Shown: positions 18,021 through 25,659 of the stretch, in pieces
How positions within the stretch are numbered: position 1 is the first letter of the stretch
Layout: each line of letters opens with the position of its first letter
DNA from: Halorussus litoreus
GTDB taxonomy: Archaea > Halobacteriota > Halobacteria > Halobacteriales > Haladaptataceae
Length of the DNA stretch: 64,000 nt
Assembly: GCF_003382685.1 (NCBI RefSeq)
Contig: NZ_KZ859507.1
Location: 1-64,000 of the forward strand
Direction: 5' to 3'
The notes under the pieces: model-generated
Databases searched by the model: none
What the model saw: the letters and a program-made list of their open reading frames with translations, nothing else
What the model was told of the DNA's origin: nothing
Made by a program: the position numbers and the translations under genes

Positions 18021-18031
18021 GTCGTGGGACG

Positions 18032-18081
18032 CCTATCGCACCCGGGCACCTATCGCAACCGGACACCTATCGCACCGGACG
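18032..18081 (+). repeat. Three tandem 16-17-base units
   Basis: Three near-identical copies of CCTATCGCAMCCGGRCA at 18032-18048, 18049-18065 and 18066-18081, in the short gap between the dehydrogenase stop and the hydrolase start. The last copy ends 37 bases before the hydrolase start, inside its promoter region, so copy-number change could alter spacing to upstream elements. Confidence 0.8.
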
Positions 18082-18118
18082 CACGGGATTTTTCAGGACC
18101 GTGCGAGCATCGACGTAC

Positions 18119-19033
18119 ATGGGTTCCGACAGTTTCGTGCCGACCCACGATGTCCGAACGGACGATCTCACCGGGACACTTTTCCAGGGGTTGGGAGCCG
18201 GACCGCACCCGGGCGTGCTCGTCGTCCACGGCTCGGGCGGGGGCGGTGGGTACGAGCGACACTACGCGCGCCGCCTCGCCCACCACGGGTACACCGCGCT
18301 CTGCGTCGAGTACTTCGACGGACCGGGGCGACCGGACGCGCTGGACGGTATCCCGCTGTCGTACTTCGGCCGCGGCATCGACTGGCTCACAGAGCAATCG
18401 GCGGTCGGGGGGAACCGAGTCGGCGTCGTCGGATTCTCGCGGGGCGGCGAGGCCGCACTGCTCGTCGGCGCGCATCTCGACCGAGTCGGGGCGATCGTGG
18501 CTTACTCAGCCAGCGGCTACGCGTTCCCCGCTCCCACGTGGATGGACGGAGTCGATTCCGAAGGTCCCGCGTGGACCCACGACGGTGACCCGGTGTCGTA
18601 CCTTCCGGTCGACGAGCTGGTGGCGGCCGAGCAGGACGGCTTCGAGGACATCGTGGAGAACGACGACGTCGACGCCTCGACGCTGGCCGTCGAGAGCGCC
18701 ACCGACGAACAGCTCCGACAGGCTGCGATTCCGGTCGAGCGCGTCGACGGGCCGGTTCTGCTCGTCTCGGGCGGCGAGGACGCCGTCTGGCCGTCGGCCG
18801 ACCTCGCAGCGGTCGCCCGCGAACGGCTCGACGACGAAGATTTCTCCTGGGCCTACGACCACCTCGTGTATCCGGACGCGGGCCACGCCATCCGGACGCC
18901 CTACCGCGTCGAGCCCGATGACTCCGACGCCGAACATCCGTACGGCGGCACGGTCAGAGCCAACGCTCGCGCCGCTGCGGATTCGTGGCAGTCCGCCCTT
19001 TCGTACCTCGAAATGGGTCTCGAAGACCGATAA
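18119..19033 (+). CDS. Alpha/beta hydrolase, BAAT/acyl-CoA thioesterase C-terminal type
   Basis: Protein of about 304 residues with the alpha/beta hydrolase fold. The strand-HG motif VVHGSGGGGGYERHYARRLA gives the oxyanion region, the nucleophile elbow is GFSRGGEAA near residue 109, an acid residue lies in the SGGEDAVWPS segment near residue 220, and the catalytic His is in DAGHAIRTP near residue 260. The GFSRGGE form is typical of the BAAT C-terminal / dienelactone-like group, which cleaves acyl thioesters or esters. The ATG at 18119 is preferred over an in-frame GTG at 18101. The physiological substrate is unknown. Confidence 0.82.
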   Translation: MGSDSFVPTHDVRTDDLTGTLFQGLGAGPHPGVLVVHGSGGGGGYERHYARRLAHHGYTALCVEYFDGPGRPDALDGIPLSYFGRGIDWLTEQSAVGGNRVGVVGFSRGGEAALLVGAHLDRVGAIVAYSASGYAFPAPTWMDGVDSEGPAWTHDGDPVSYLPVDELVAAEQDGFEDIVENDDVDASTLAVESATDEQLRQAAIPVERVDGPVLLVSGGEDAVWPSADLAAVARERLDDEDFSWAYDHLVYPDAGHAIRTPYRVEPDDSDAEHPYGGTVRANARAAADSWQSALSYLEMGLEDR

Positions 19034-19069
19034 TCGGGGCGGCGTTCGGCCGGCGTTACGACGCCGTCC

Positions 19070-20851
19070 TCAGTCGTGGACCAGCACGTCGAGCACGTCC
19101 GGCCCCTCGCGGTCCATCGCCTCGGCGAGTGCGGGGCCGATCTCCTCCGGGTCCTCGACCAGTTGTCCTCGCGCGCCGTGGCTCTCCGCATTTGCCGGAA
19201 TGTCGACCGGCGGCTCGAAGTCCATGCCGACGAACTCGTGGTCGCTCTCTTCGCCGCCGAGCAGGTCGAGCGTGTTGTCCTTCAGGATGCGGTAGTTGCG
19301 GTTGTCCGAGACGACGACCGTGAGGTCCGCGTCGTGTCTGGCTGCCGAGTATAGCGTCTGGGGGTAGTAGAGGTACGAGCCGTCGCCGACGAAGCCGACT
19401 ACGTCGCGAGGGTCATCTGTCTCGGACTCCGCGATGGCCGCGCCGACCGAGGCCGGGAGGCCGTAGCCCAGCCCGCCACCCTTGTTCGAGATGTACTGCT
19501 CGGCCTCGAACTCCCACCGGGTAAGCATCGCGTACTTGGCGGTGACACTCTCGTCCACGAAGAAGGCGTCGCCGGCGACTTCCTCCATCGTGTCGACGAG
19601 TTCGGCCTTCGAGGCGCGCGGGTCCTCGGCCTCGTCTTCGCCCATCTCGGTCATCTTCGCCTCGACCATCTGCTTGACCATTTCCACGCGCTCCAGTCGC
19701 TCTTCTCGCCCCTCGTCAGTGATGCGCTCGTCGAGTTCGTCGGCGAGTTCAGAGAGGACTCGTCCGGGATCACCGACGACCGCGGCGTCGGCGGGCTGGT
19801 TCTTGCCGACCTGCCAGACGTCGTCGCTGACGTGGACGCAGGTGGTGTCGGCACTCACGAGGTCGCGCTCGTGGCGGGTCAGCGTAGTGTTGGTCGAACA
19901 GCCCGCGAACACGAGGGTGTCCGCGCCGAGGAGCGTGGCCGCCAGATCCTCGTCCGGCGGGACGTAGGACACCCACTGGTCGTGGCCGGTGGGGAAGTCG
20001 ATCTCGGAGGCCAGGATCTCGCCGTGGACGCGTGCGCCCGTCGCCTCCGCGAACGCGACCGCCGACTCCACGGCGTCGACGCCCGAGCGCGCTACGCCGT
20101 CGCCGACGATGAGTGCCACGTCTTCGTCGAGCTCGGCACTCGCGGTTTCACCGCTCGCTCGGGGCGTCTCTGACGCCCCGCTAAGCAGATCCGCGGCGAG
20201 TTCGATCTGGGTCGGGTCACCCCTGCCCGCGTCCGGAATCTCACCGAGTCGCTCTGGCTCGTCGTCCGTCTCGGCCATCATCACGTCGAGCGGGAGCGCG
20301 AGGAAGACGGGGCCGGTCGGCGGCGTGAGCGCGACGCGGACGGCTCGCCGGACCATCGCAGGTAGGGCCTCCACGTCCCGGACCTCGTCGCTCCACTTCG
20401 TGAACTGGTCGGCCATCTCCACGAGGTCGCCCGAGAGGATGGGTTCCTCGTGTCGGAACTCGGTGCTGTGGTTCCCCGCGGTGACCACGAGCGGTGCGCC
20501 GGTCACGCTCGCGCCGTAGAGGTTACCCAGACCGTGGGCGAGCCCCGGCGCGACGTGGAGGTTCACTACGCCGACCGGGTTGACGGACTCGTCGCCGCCG
20601 TCGCGGTCGGCGCGGTCGGCGCGGTCGGTGCGGTCGGCGCGGTCGGCGTGATAGCGTCGAGTGCCGGCGTACCCCGCGGCCATCCCGACCGCGACGTCCT
20701 CGTGGAGCCCGAGCACGTAGTCGAGGTCGCTGTCGCCGATGGCCTGCATCACGGGCAGTTCCGTGGTTCCGGGATTGCCGAACACGCGGCTGACACCGTA
20801 CTGGTCGAGCGCGTCCACGAACAGGTCGGCTCCCGTGTAGTCGTCGGTCAT
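19070..20851 (-). CDS. Thiamine pyrophosphate-dependent decarboxylase/synthase-like enzyme
   Basis: Enzyme of about 593 residues with the three-domain layout of the acetolactate synthase / benzoylformate decarboxylase family. The N-terminal Pyr domain includes the catalytic Glu in FGNPGTTELPVM and the HEDVAVGMAAGYA motif. The middle domain spans about residues 210-345. The C-terminal PP domain holds GDGSYLYYPQTL and VVVSDNRNY, the thiamine-binding GDG...NN-like motif. The FGNPGTTELP sequence and standalone context favour a 2-oxo acid decarboxylase over acetolactate synthase. A run of Ala/Thr-Asp-Arg units near residues 70-88 is a simple-repeat insertion. The ATG at 20851 is preferred to one 27 bases upstream. 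Confidence 0.83.
   Translation of the reverse strand: MTDDYTGADLFVDALDQYGVSRVFGNPGTTELPVMQAIGDSDLDYVLGLHEDVAVGMAAGYAGTRRYHADRADRTDRADRADRDGGDESVNPVGVVNLHVAPGLAHGLGNLYGASVTGAPLVVTAGNHSTEFRHEEPILSGDLVEMADQFTKWSDEVRDVEALPAMVRRAVRVALTPPTGPVFLALPLDVMMAETDDEPERLGEIPDAGRGDPTQIELAADLLSGASETPRASGETASAELDEDVALIVGDGVARSGVDAVESAVAFAEATGARVHGEILASEIDFPTGHDQWVSYVPPDEDLAATLLGADTLVFAGCSTNTTLTRHERDLVSADTTCVHVSDDVWQVGKNQPADAAVVGDPGRVLSELADELDERITDEGREERLERVEMVKQMVEAKMTEMGEDEAEDPRASKAELVDTMEEVAGDAFFVDESVTAKYAMLTRWEFEAEQYISNKGGGLGYGLPASVGAAIAESETDDPRDVVGFVGDGSYLYYPQTLYSAARHDADLTVVVSDNRNYRILKDNTLDLLGGEESDHEFVGMDFEPPVDIPANAESHGARGQLVEDPEEIGPALAEAMDREGPDVLDVLVHD
20602..20646 (-). repeat. Five tandem 9-base units in the TPP-enzyme gene
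   Basis: Five copies of CGCGGTCGG (one with T for C) encode repeated Ala/Thr-Asp-Arg triplets in the enzyme's first domain. In frame and likely a surface loop expansion by slippage. Confidence 0.85.
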
Positions 20852-20974
20852 GTCCGGGCTAACGGAACCGGGGTTCAAATGTGTTCGTTCCGCGGCGAGC
20901 GCGGAACGGTCGAGAAGCCGGTACGGTTGCGGGAATACGGTATGTTTAAGAACCGTTGCTTCAAGAAACTATGT

Positions 20975-21700
20975 ATGAGTGATAAACTTTTCTCGGAAAA
21001 CCCAGAAATATACGACAAGTTCTTCGACGAGAAGGAGTACGAGGGCGAGGCGGCGTTCATGACGGACGCGTTCGAGGAGCGCAACGACACCGACGGTCGG
21101 AACTGTCTGGTGCTCGGTTGCGGGACCGGCCGCCACAGCGAGCATCTCGCCGACGAGGGGTTCGAGGTCACCGGCATCGACAAGTACGAGAAGATGGTCG
21201 AAACGGCGCGCTCGCGAGCAGAGGGGACGTTCCGGCAGGGCACCCTCCCGGACCTCGACCTCGAAGCCGACGCGTACGACCTCGTGTTGCTCCCGTTCAA
21301 CATCGTCAACTACGTCGAGTACGACGAGCTGGAGCCGACACTCGAACTCGTGGCCGACGCCATCAAACCCGGCGGCGTCCTGCTGTTCGACAGCGTGCCG
21401 ATGCCGCCCGAGACCCAGTCGCTACACATCCAGACGGTCGTGGAGGACGACGCCGACCACGCCCGCATCGTCCAGATGCAGCCCGGCGGCCAGCATCAGG
21501 TCCGCTGGGAGTCCATCGTGCTTTCCGAGGACGTGGAGTCTGGCTTCTTCGTGGACAACGTGGACATCACGGTGTACGACGACGACGAGATCGTCACCGG
21601 GCTCGAAGACCTCGGCTTCACCGTCGAGCAGCGCGACTCGTACGGCGACGCGACGCGACCGGAGGAGGCCATCACGGTCTTCGTCGCCGTGAAGGAGTGA
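20975..21700 (+). CDS. Class I SAM-dependent methyltransferase
   Basis: Protein of about 241 residues. Motif I is LVLGCGTGRHSEHLA near residue 42, followed by the acidic motif II in VTGIDKYEKMVE and the motif IV region LVLLPFNIVNYV. The final 70 residues form an extra beta-rich segment. A TATA-like TATGTTTAAG box lies at 20941-20950, about 28 bases before the ATG, matching a leaderless start; an in-frame ATG within that box is therefore rejected. The methyl acceptor is unknown. The 3' end is intact but lies just upstream of an abnormal poly-C tract. Confidence 0.85.
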   Translation: MSDKLFSENPEIYDKFFDEKEYEGEAAFMTDAFEERNDTDGRNCLVLGCGTGRHSEHLADEGFEVTGIDKYEKMVETARSRAEGTFRQGTLPDLDLEADAYDLVLLPFNIVNYVEYDELEPTLELVADAIKPGGVLLFDSVPMPPETQSLHIQTVVEDDADHARIVQMQPGGQHQVRWESIVLSEDVESGFFVDNVDITVYDDDEIVTGLEDLGFTVEQRDSYGDATRPEEAITVFVAVKE

Positions 21701-21740
21701 AGAGGTCCCGGACGAAACGCTCATCCAAGACGGCCGGCGA

Positions 21741-21880
21741 GCGGCGGGGCCCCCCGCCCCCCCGCCCGGGGGGGCGCCCCCGCCCCCCGCCCCCCCCCCC
21801 CCGCCCCCCGCCCGCGCCCCCCCCCCCCCCCCCCGCCCCCCCGCCCCCCCCCCCCGCCGCTCCCCTTCCCCCGCTCACCC
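21741..21880. other. Poly-C/poly-G low-complexity tract, possible sequencing or assembly artefact
   Basis: About 140 bases almost purely C on the plus strand, broken only by isolated G residues and one GGGGGGG block. The flanks have normal haloarchaeal composition. No coding potential is credible. Pure G/C runs of this type are a known product of dark-cycle poly-G calls or of weak gap closing, and they may hide a misjoin or a missing segment between the methyltransferase and the Htur_1727-like gene. Confidence 0.8.
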
Positions 21881-21931
21881 CAACTCGCCTCGCCGCCGCA
21901 CTGCTCCCCTCACCGCCGGGGTAGCGGACGG

Positions 21932-22246
21932 TCAGGGCTCTCGGGTCCGTTCCTCGCCGCCGATCTCGGGGGTCGCGAGTACCGGGGTGGCTTCCCCATC
22001 GTCTTCGGACGATGCCGCGTCCGCGGAGAACCGCCGGATCTCGTCGCTCGGACAGACCCAAAGCTCGTGGGCGTACCAGCAGAACAGCCGAGTAGCCTCG
22101 GCGTGGGCGTCTTCGGCGTTCTCGGCCCGGACTTCACCGACATACCGGACCGGGTCGCCGTCCTCGTTACGGGCGAACACCTCCCACGCCGTCTCGGCGT
22201 CCGGCCGGCGCTCCTCGACCTCGGCGCGTCGCGGTTTCTCGACCAT
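21932..22246 (-). CDS. Htur_1727-family rSAM-partnered candidate RiPP precursor (PaaB-like)
   Basis: Protein of 104 residues that I recognise as the haloarchaeal Htur_1727 family, small PaaB-like proteins described as partners of a radical SAM/SPASM enzyme. Conserved segments are the start VEKPRRAEVEERR, the core WEVFARNEDGDPVRYVGEVRAEN near residues 21-44, and LFCWYAHELWVCPSDEI near residues 55-71. The tail of about 25 residues is acidic and low complexity. In other haloarchaea the gene usually sits next to its radical SAM enzyme; none is present in this window, and the immediate downstream side is the poly-C tract. Whether it is truly modified is inference. Confidence 0.68.
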   Translation of the reverse strand: MVEKPRRAEVEERRPDAETAWEVFARNEDGDPVRYVGEVRAENAEDAHAEATRLFCWYAHELWVCPSDEIRRFSADAASSEDDGEATPVLATPEIGGEERTREP

Positions 22247-22422
22247 GGCGGGCGCTCGAAGTCGCGGGTGAAGTCCGGTCGGTCGATTCCCCGGAATCGA
22301 AAACGCGTGCGATGACGTTCGGTGCGCGACTGAAGATGCACAGTCGAGCCCGGTCCAGCGCGTCGACCGGCCGTCGGTCGTCGGCCACTCGTATTTTCAC
22401 CGTCGAACTCGAAGCTATAGCC

Positions 22423-23109
22423 ATGCGACGACGCGCGTTCTTGGGAGTCACGAGTGGGGTCGCACTGGGTGGACTCGCGGGCTGTGCCGCGCCGTTCGGT
22501 GCCAACGAGGAGACGACGGAACCTGAAGACGAGGGGGCTGTGGGGGAGACCGATACGACGACCGCGGAGACGACGGCGGCGGACACCACGGCAGCCGACG
22601 GTGAAACCACTGCCGAGGGGGAGACGACCGCCGATGGCGAAACGACGGCGGCGGACGAAACGACCGCTGGCGAGGAGACGACCGCGGGTGGCGGCGGAAC
22701 CGAGACCGTCCAGATGAACACCGACGGGAGCGAGTACTACTTCGACCCCATCGGGCTGTACGTCGAGCCCGGCACGACCGTCGAGTGGGTCAACGAGTCG
22801 GGGGCCCACTCCTCGACGGCGTACGCGGAGGGCAACGGTGGGGCGGAGGTGACCCGCATCCCGGACGACGCAGAGCCGTGGAACAGCGAAACGCTCACCG
22901 AGGCGGGCGCGACGTTCAGCTACACGTTCGAGGTCGAAGGGACGTACGACTACTTCTGCATCCCGCACAAGGCGCTCGGGATGGTCGCCAGAGTCGTCTG
23001 CGGGGAGCCCGGCGACGTGGAGGGCGACCCGCCGGACGGCGCGGTGCCCGACGCACAGACCATCGTCGACGAAGGGGCAATCGCGTATAGCGACTTCGAC
23101 GGCGGGTAA
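22423..23109 (+). CDS. Halocyanin-like blue copper lipoprotein
   Basis: Protein of about 228 residues. An N-terminal leader (MRRRAFLG, then GLAGC) gives Tat-type export and a lipid-anchored Cys near residue 20. A Thr/Glu/Ala-rich spacer of about 80 residues follows, likely glycosylated. The C-terminal cupredoxin domain has the copper ligands in the usual order: His in NESGAHSST near residue 127, then Cys, His and Met in CIPHKALGM near residues 179-187. Halocyanins carry electrons at the outer face of the membrane. The downstream gap to 23250 holds CTCGTCGGC-type repeats but no gene. Confidence 0.9.
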   Translation: MRRRAFLGVTSGVALGGLAGCAAPFGANEETTEPEDEGAVGETDTTTAETTAADTTAADGETTAEGETTADGETTAADETTAGEETTAGGGGTETVQMNTDGSEYYFDPIGLYVEPGTTVEWVNESGAHSSTAYAEGNGGAEVTRIPDDAEPWNSETLTEAGATFSYTFEVEGTYDYFCIPHKALGMVARVVCGEPGDVEGDPPDGAVPDAQTIVDEGAIAYSDFDGG

Positions 23110-23250
23110 CGCGACGGAGCCCGTCGGCGAGACAGCAGAACTCGTCGGCAGGACGGCAGAACTCGTCGGCGAGACGTCGAGTTCCGCGAGCAGGGACGAC
23201 GCCGGTATTTCACCGAACTGCCGACTCGACGCCGAGGACCCGTCGGAGCG

Positions 23251-23850
23251 CTAGCCCGACGAGTCGTCGGCCGCGTCGTCGGTCCGGTTTTCTTTCGGAG
23301 CGCCGCTCCGGTCTCCGTCGAGGTCCGCGGCGTCGAGCGCCTGCCGCCACGACCCGAATCGGCGGTGGTAGGTCACCGGCGCGTACGCACCCGTCTCGTC
23401 CATCTCGGCGGCCTTGGGAGCGCGGCCGAGTTCGTCGGCGAGGCGCTCGATCTCCCGGAGGAGTTGGTCTTCCGAGATGCCGTCGTTGGTGTCGAGCATC
23501 GCCTCGCGGAGCGCGTTCGACCAGCTGCCGAACCGGAGCTGGTACGTCCGATTCGAGTACTGGCCGCGCTCGGTCATGTCGCGCTGGGTCGGCGGCTGAC
23601 CGAGTTCGGTGTAGAGGCGCTGGAGTTCGGCCAGCAGTTCGCGGTCGGGGATGCGCTTGGTTCCCATCTCGTCGGGGTCGAGCCCGGCGGCCTCCAGCGC
23701 TTCGTTCCAGCCGCCGAACACCTCCTGATACTGCTCGGGCGCGTACTCACCCGCCTCGTGCATGTCCACGACCGTCGGGGTCTTGCCGAGGCGGGCGGCC
23801 AGCGACTGGAGGGCCGACCGGAGCTTCTCCGGGGATGCGTGCTGGCTCAT
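23251..23850 (-). CDS. Homing-endonuclease-associated repeat protein (HNH_repeat), copy 1
   Basis: Protein of 199 residues made of three repeats of about 55-60 residues. Each has a helical segment then a motif like Y-x-x-x-F-G-x-W-x-x-A-L (QEVFGGWNEALEAAG, LRFGSWSNALREAM, RRFGSWRQALDAAD). These repeats occur beside HNH or homing endonucleases and in stand-alone DNA-binding proteins; no nuclease domain is present here. The C-terminal 25 residues are disordered. It lies 95 bases downstream of the pilin operon in the same direction. A paralog lies on the other side of the pilins at 25010-25585. It probably binds DNA; a regulatory role is a guess. Confidence 0.78.
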   Translation of the reverse strand: MSQHASPEKLRSALQSLAARLGKTPTVVDMHEAGEYAPEQYQEVFGGWNEALEAAGLDPDEMGTKRIPDRELLAELQRLYTELGQPPTQRDMTERGQYSNRTYQLRFGSWSNALREAMLDTNDGISEDQLLREIERLADELGRAPKAAEMDETGAYAPVTYHRRFGSWRQALDAADLDGDRSGAPKENRTDDAADDSSG

Positions 23851-23945
23851 TGGTTTCGAAGTAGTATTTATTAGTATTAAATATGTCTGTTCCGGGATAA
23901 CCGCTACATAGTGGTCGGCGAAACGGAGAAAAGGCGGGAGTTCAG

Positions 23946-24314
23946 TTAGTTGAACGTGTAGACTGTCGCGTTCTGTGCTCCAGAACCGCCGTGGCTGAAG
24001 GCTACGATCGAGTTCGCACCACTACAACTGATAGATTCGCCAACGTTGTCCGTCCAATCGCCCGAGGAAAGGTCATTAGAGGTGTCCGAACACTTGATGC
24101 CGTCAGTGTTGTCGCCGAGCGACGTGAGCGTTGCTGTGTTTCCAGCAGAGGTGGAGACGCCCGCCGACGACTGCTGACTCGCCGCGTTCTGTCCGAGGTC
24201 GAGCACGAAGGTCCCGATGACCGCGGCGAGTATCACAGTTATCGCTACCATCAGGATGACCCCGATGACCGGCGAAACCGCGTCGTCATCCGTGAAGAGT
24301 TCTTTCAGTTTCAT
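23946..24314 (-). CDS. Type IV pilin-like protein, second gene of pair
   Basis: Protein of 122 residues. The class III signal is clear: a charged leader (MKLKELFTDDD), the [21 protein letters not shown] helix typical of haloarchaeal pilins (residues 12-35), and processing expected just before the hydrophobic stretch by the PibD prepilin peptidase. The rest is Ser/Thr/Asn/Gly-rich with one possible disulfide pair (C74 and C95 region), ending in YTFN. Only 5 bases separate it from the upstream paralog, so the two are co-transcribed. The ATG start is the only one giving the leader. Confidence 0.9.
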   Translation of the reverse strand: MKLKELFTDDDAVSPVIGVILMVAITVILAAVIGTFVLDLGQNAASQQSSAGVSTSAGNTATLTSLGDNTDGIKCSDTSNDLSSGDWTDNVGESISCSGANSIVAFSHGGSGAQNATVYTFN

Positions 24315-24319
24315 GGGAG

Positions 24320-24673
24320 TTAGTTGAACGTGTAGACCGCGGCATCTTCCACGTCACTTCCGGTCGCAACTACCGAGTTCGAGCTTGGGCACGTAATCGA
24401 CTCCCCGACGGTCGAGGTCTGACCGTCACCATCGAGGTCCCCCGAGCTCGAACATTTGATGCCGTCCGTACCGGGACCAAGCGAGGTCAGCGTCGCGGTA
24501 TCTCCCTCGACCGAAACACCTGCGCTTGCTTGCTGACTCGCTGCATTCTGGCCGAGGTCGAGCACGAACGTGCCGATGACGGCCGCCAGGATGACGGTGA
24601 TCGCCACCATCAGGATGACCCCGATGACCGGCGAAACCGCATCTTCGTCTCCGATGAAGTTTTTCAGGTTCAT
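24320..24673 (-). CDS. Type IV pilin-like protein, first gene of pair
   Basis: Protein of 117 residues, paralogous to the following pilin over its whole length. It shares the leader, the hydrophobic helix, the block [10 protein letters not shown] and the YTFN end. Two cysteines (in IKCSSSG and ITCPSSN) match those of the partner. It should be membrane-inserted, processed by PibD, and assembled into a surface filament for adhesion or biofilm. A TATA-like element at 24718-24726 drives the pair with a leader of about 24 bases. No assembly ATPase or platform gene is in the window. Confidence 0.9.
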   Translation of the reverse strand: MNLKNFIGDEDAVSPVIGVILMVAITVILAAVIGTFVLDLGQNAASQQASAGVSVEGDTATLTSLGPGTDGIKCSSSGDLDGDGQTSTVGESITCPSSNSVVATGSDVEDAAVYTFN

Positions 24674-24717
24674 GATTTGTTCTCTGGCACGTTTTCACGC
24701 TTGAGAACTGCCGGTTG

Positions 24718-24726
24718 GTTTATATC
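24718..24726 (-). promoter_or_regulatory. Pilin operon TATA-like box
   Basis: Reads GATATAAAC on the minus strand, 45-53 bases upstream of the first pilin ATG, placing transcription start about 24 bases before the start codon. Confidence 0.5.
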
Positions 24727-24977
24727 GCCACACGAGAAACGTATTCTCGTCGGCTTGGGGTCCTCTCACCGCCGCCCCTGTCCGGCACTTCTCTGGCGAA
24801 GAGACGTGCTTGCGATGAGCGTTCACATCCTTAGTATAAAAAGACTCCCCCACCTGAAAATGAAATTATCTATTAGCCGCTCACTGCCAAAATAGAAACA
24901 GGCGTGGGATAAAAAACCCCGTCAGACTCTTTTCTATCTTCCGGCTGACTTGAATACATCAGTTTGACAAGATAAGC

Positions 24978-24983
24978 ATTTAA
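24978..24983 (+). promoter_or_regulatory. TATA-like box of the second HNH_repeat gene
   Basis: ATTTAA ending 26 bases before the ATG at 25010, the spacing of a leaderless haloarchaeal transcript. Confidence 0.5.
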
Positions 24984-25009
24984 GCTACCGGCGCTTGATT
25001 GCATCGATA

Positions 25010-25585
25010 ATGAGTCAGCCCGCCAAGTCATCCGCTACGGACCACGGGCCGCCGGACAGAGACACTCTCCTCACACATCTCCAATCGCTCGCTGCCGTCC
25101 TCGGGAAAACGCCCACCGTCGTGGATATCCACAAAGACGACACTACCCCCTTCGCGCCGACCGAGTACCTCGACACCTTCGGCGATTGGGACACCGCGCT
25201 CAGGGAGGCGGGCCTCGACCCCACCGCCACCACCACGAAGATTCCGGACCACGAACTGCTGGCCGAACTCCAGCGCCTCTACACCGAACTCGGGTCGCCG
25301 CCGTCGCGCACAGACATGGTCGAGCGCGGCCGGTTTTCGGATACGGTCTATCGGAATCGATTCGGAAGCTGGAACGAGGCGTTGCAGCAAGCCATGCTCG
25401 ACACGAACGAACTCGACGACTCGGACCTCCTCCGAGAACTCGAACGCGTCGCCCACGAACTGGACTGCATCCCCACTGCCGACGAGATGCGTGAGTACGG
25501 GAAGCATCGGCCTGTAACGTACCACCGGAGATTTGGCTCGTGGCAACGAGCGCTCGACGTGGCTGATTTTTCGACAGAAGAGTAG
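25010..25585 (+). CDS. Homing-endonuclease-associated repeat protein (HNH_repeat), copy 2
   Basis: Protein of about 191 residues, paralog of the gene at 23251-23850 with the same three-repeat structure (YLDTFGDWDTALREAG, NRFGSWNEALQQAM, RRFGSWQRALDVAD). A stretch around the second repeat is almost identical in DNA between the two paralogs (GAACTGCTGGCCGAACTCC and the following bases), pointing to duplication or gene conversion. It lacks the acidic tail of its paralog. Divergent from the pilin operon across an AT-rich promoter region, so it is well placed to control it, though nothing proves this. No nuclease motif is seen. Confidence 0.78.
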   Translation: MSQPAKSSATDHGPPDRDTLLTHLQSLAAVLGKTPTVVDIHKDDTTPFAPTEYLDTFGDWDTALREAGLDPTATTTKIPDHELLAELQRLYTELGSPPSRTDMVERGRFSDTVYRNRFGSWNEALQQAMLDTNELDDSDLLRELERVAHELDCIPTADEMREYGKHRPVTYHRRFGSWQRALDVADFSTEE

Positions 25586-25659
25586 TGCTCGCTGCTGCTC
25601 GGTCGACAGCCATCACCCCTAAACCTACGCCAACCTTCCTTCCCTGCGGGGGAAATCCA

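Larger units (their letters stand above)
24674..25009. other. AT-rich divergent promoter region of the pilin and HNH_repeat genes
   Basis: The 336-base gap is markedly AT-richer than its surroundings. It contains the pilin TATA-like element (24718-24726), runs such as AAAAAAACCCCG and TATAAAAAGAC near 24835-24925, and the ATTTAA box at 24978-24983 serving the rightward HNH_repeat gene. No gene is supported in it. Confidence 0.6.

Noticed and set aside
23110..23215. CTCGTCGGC-type short repeats after the halocyanin gene, considered as a CRISPR array
   Set aside because: Units are irregular, about 18-21 bases, with no distinct spacers or cas genes nearby; simple sequence repeat only.
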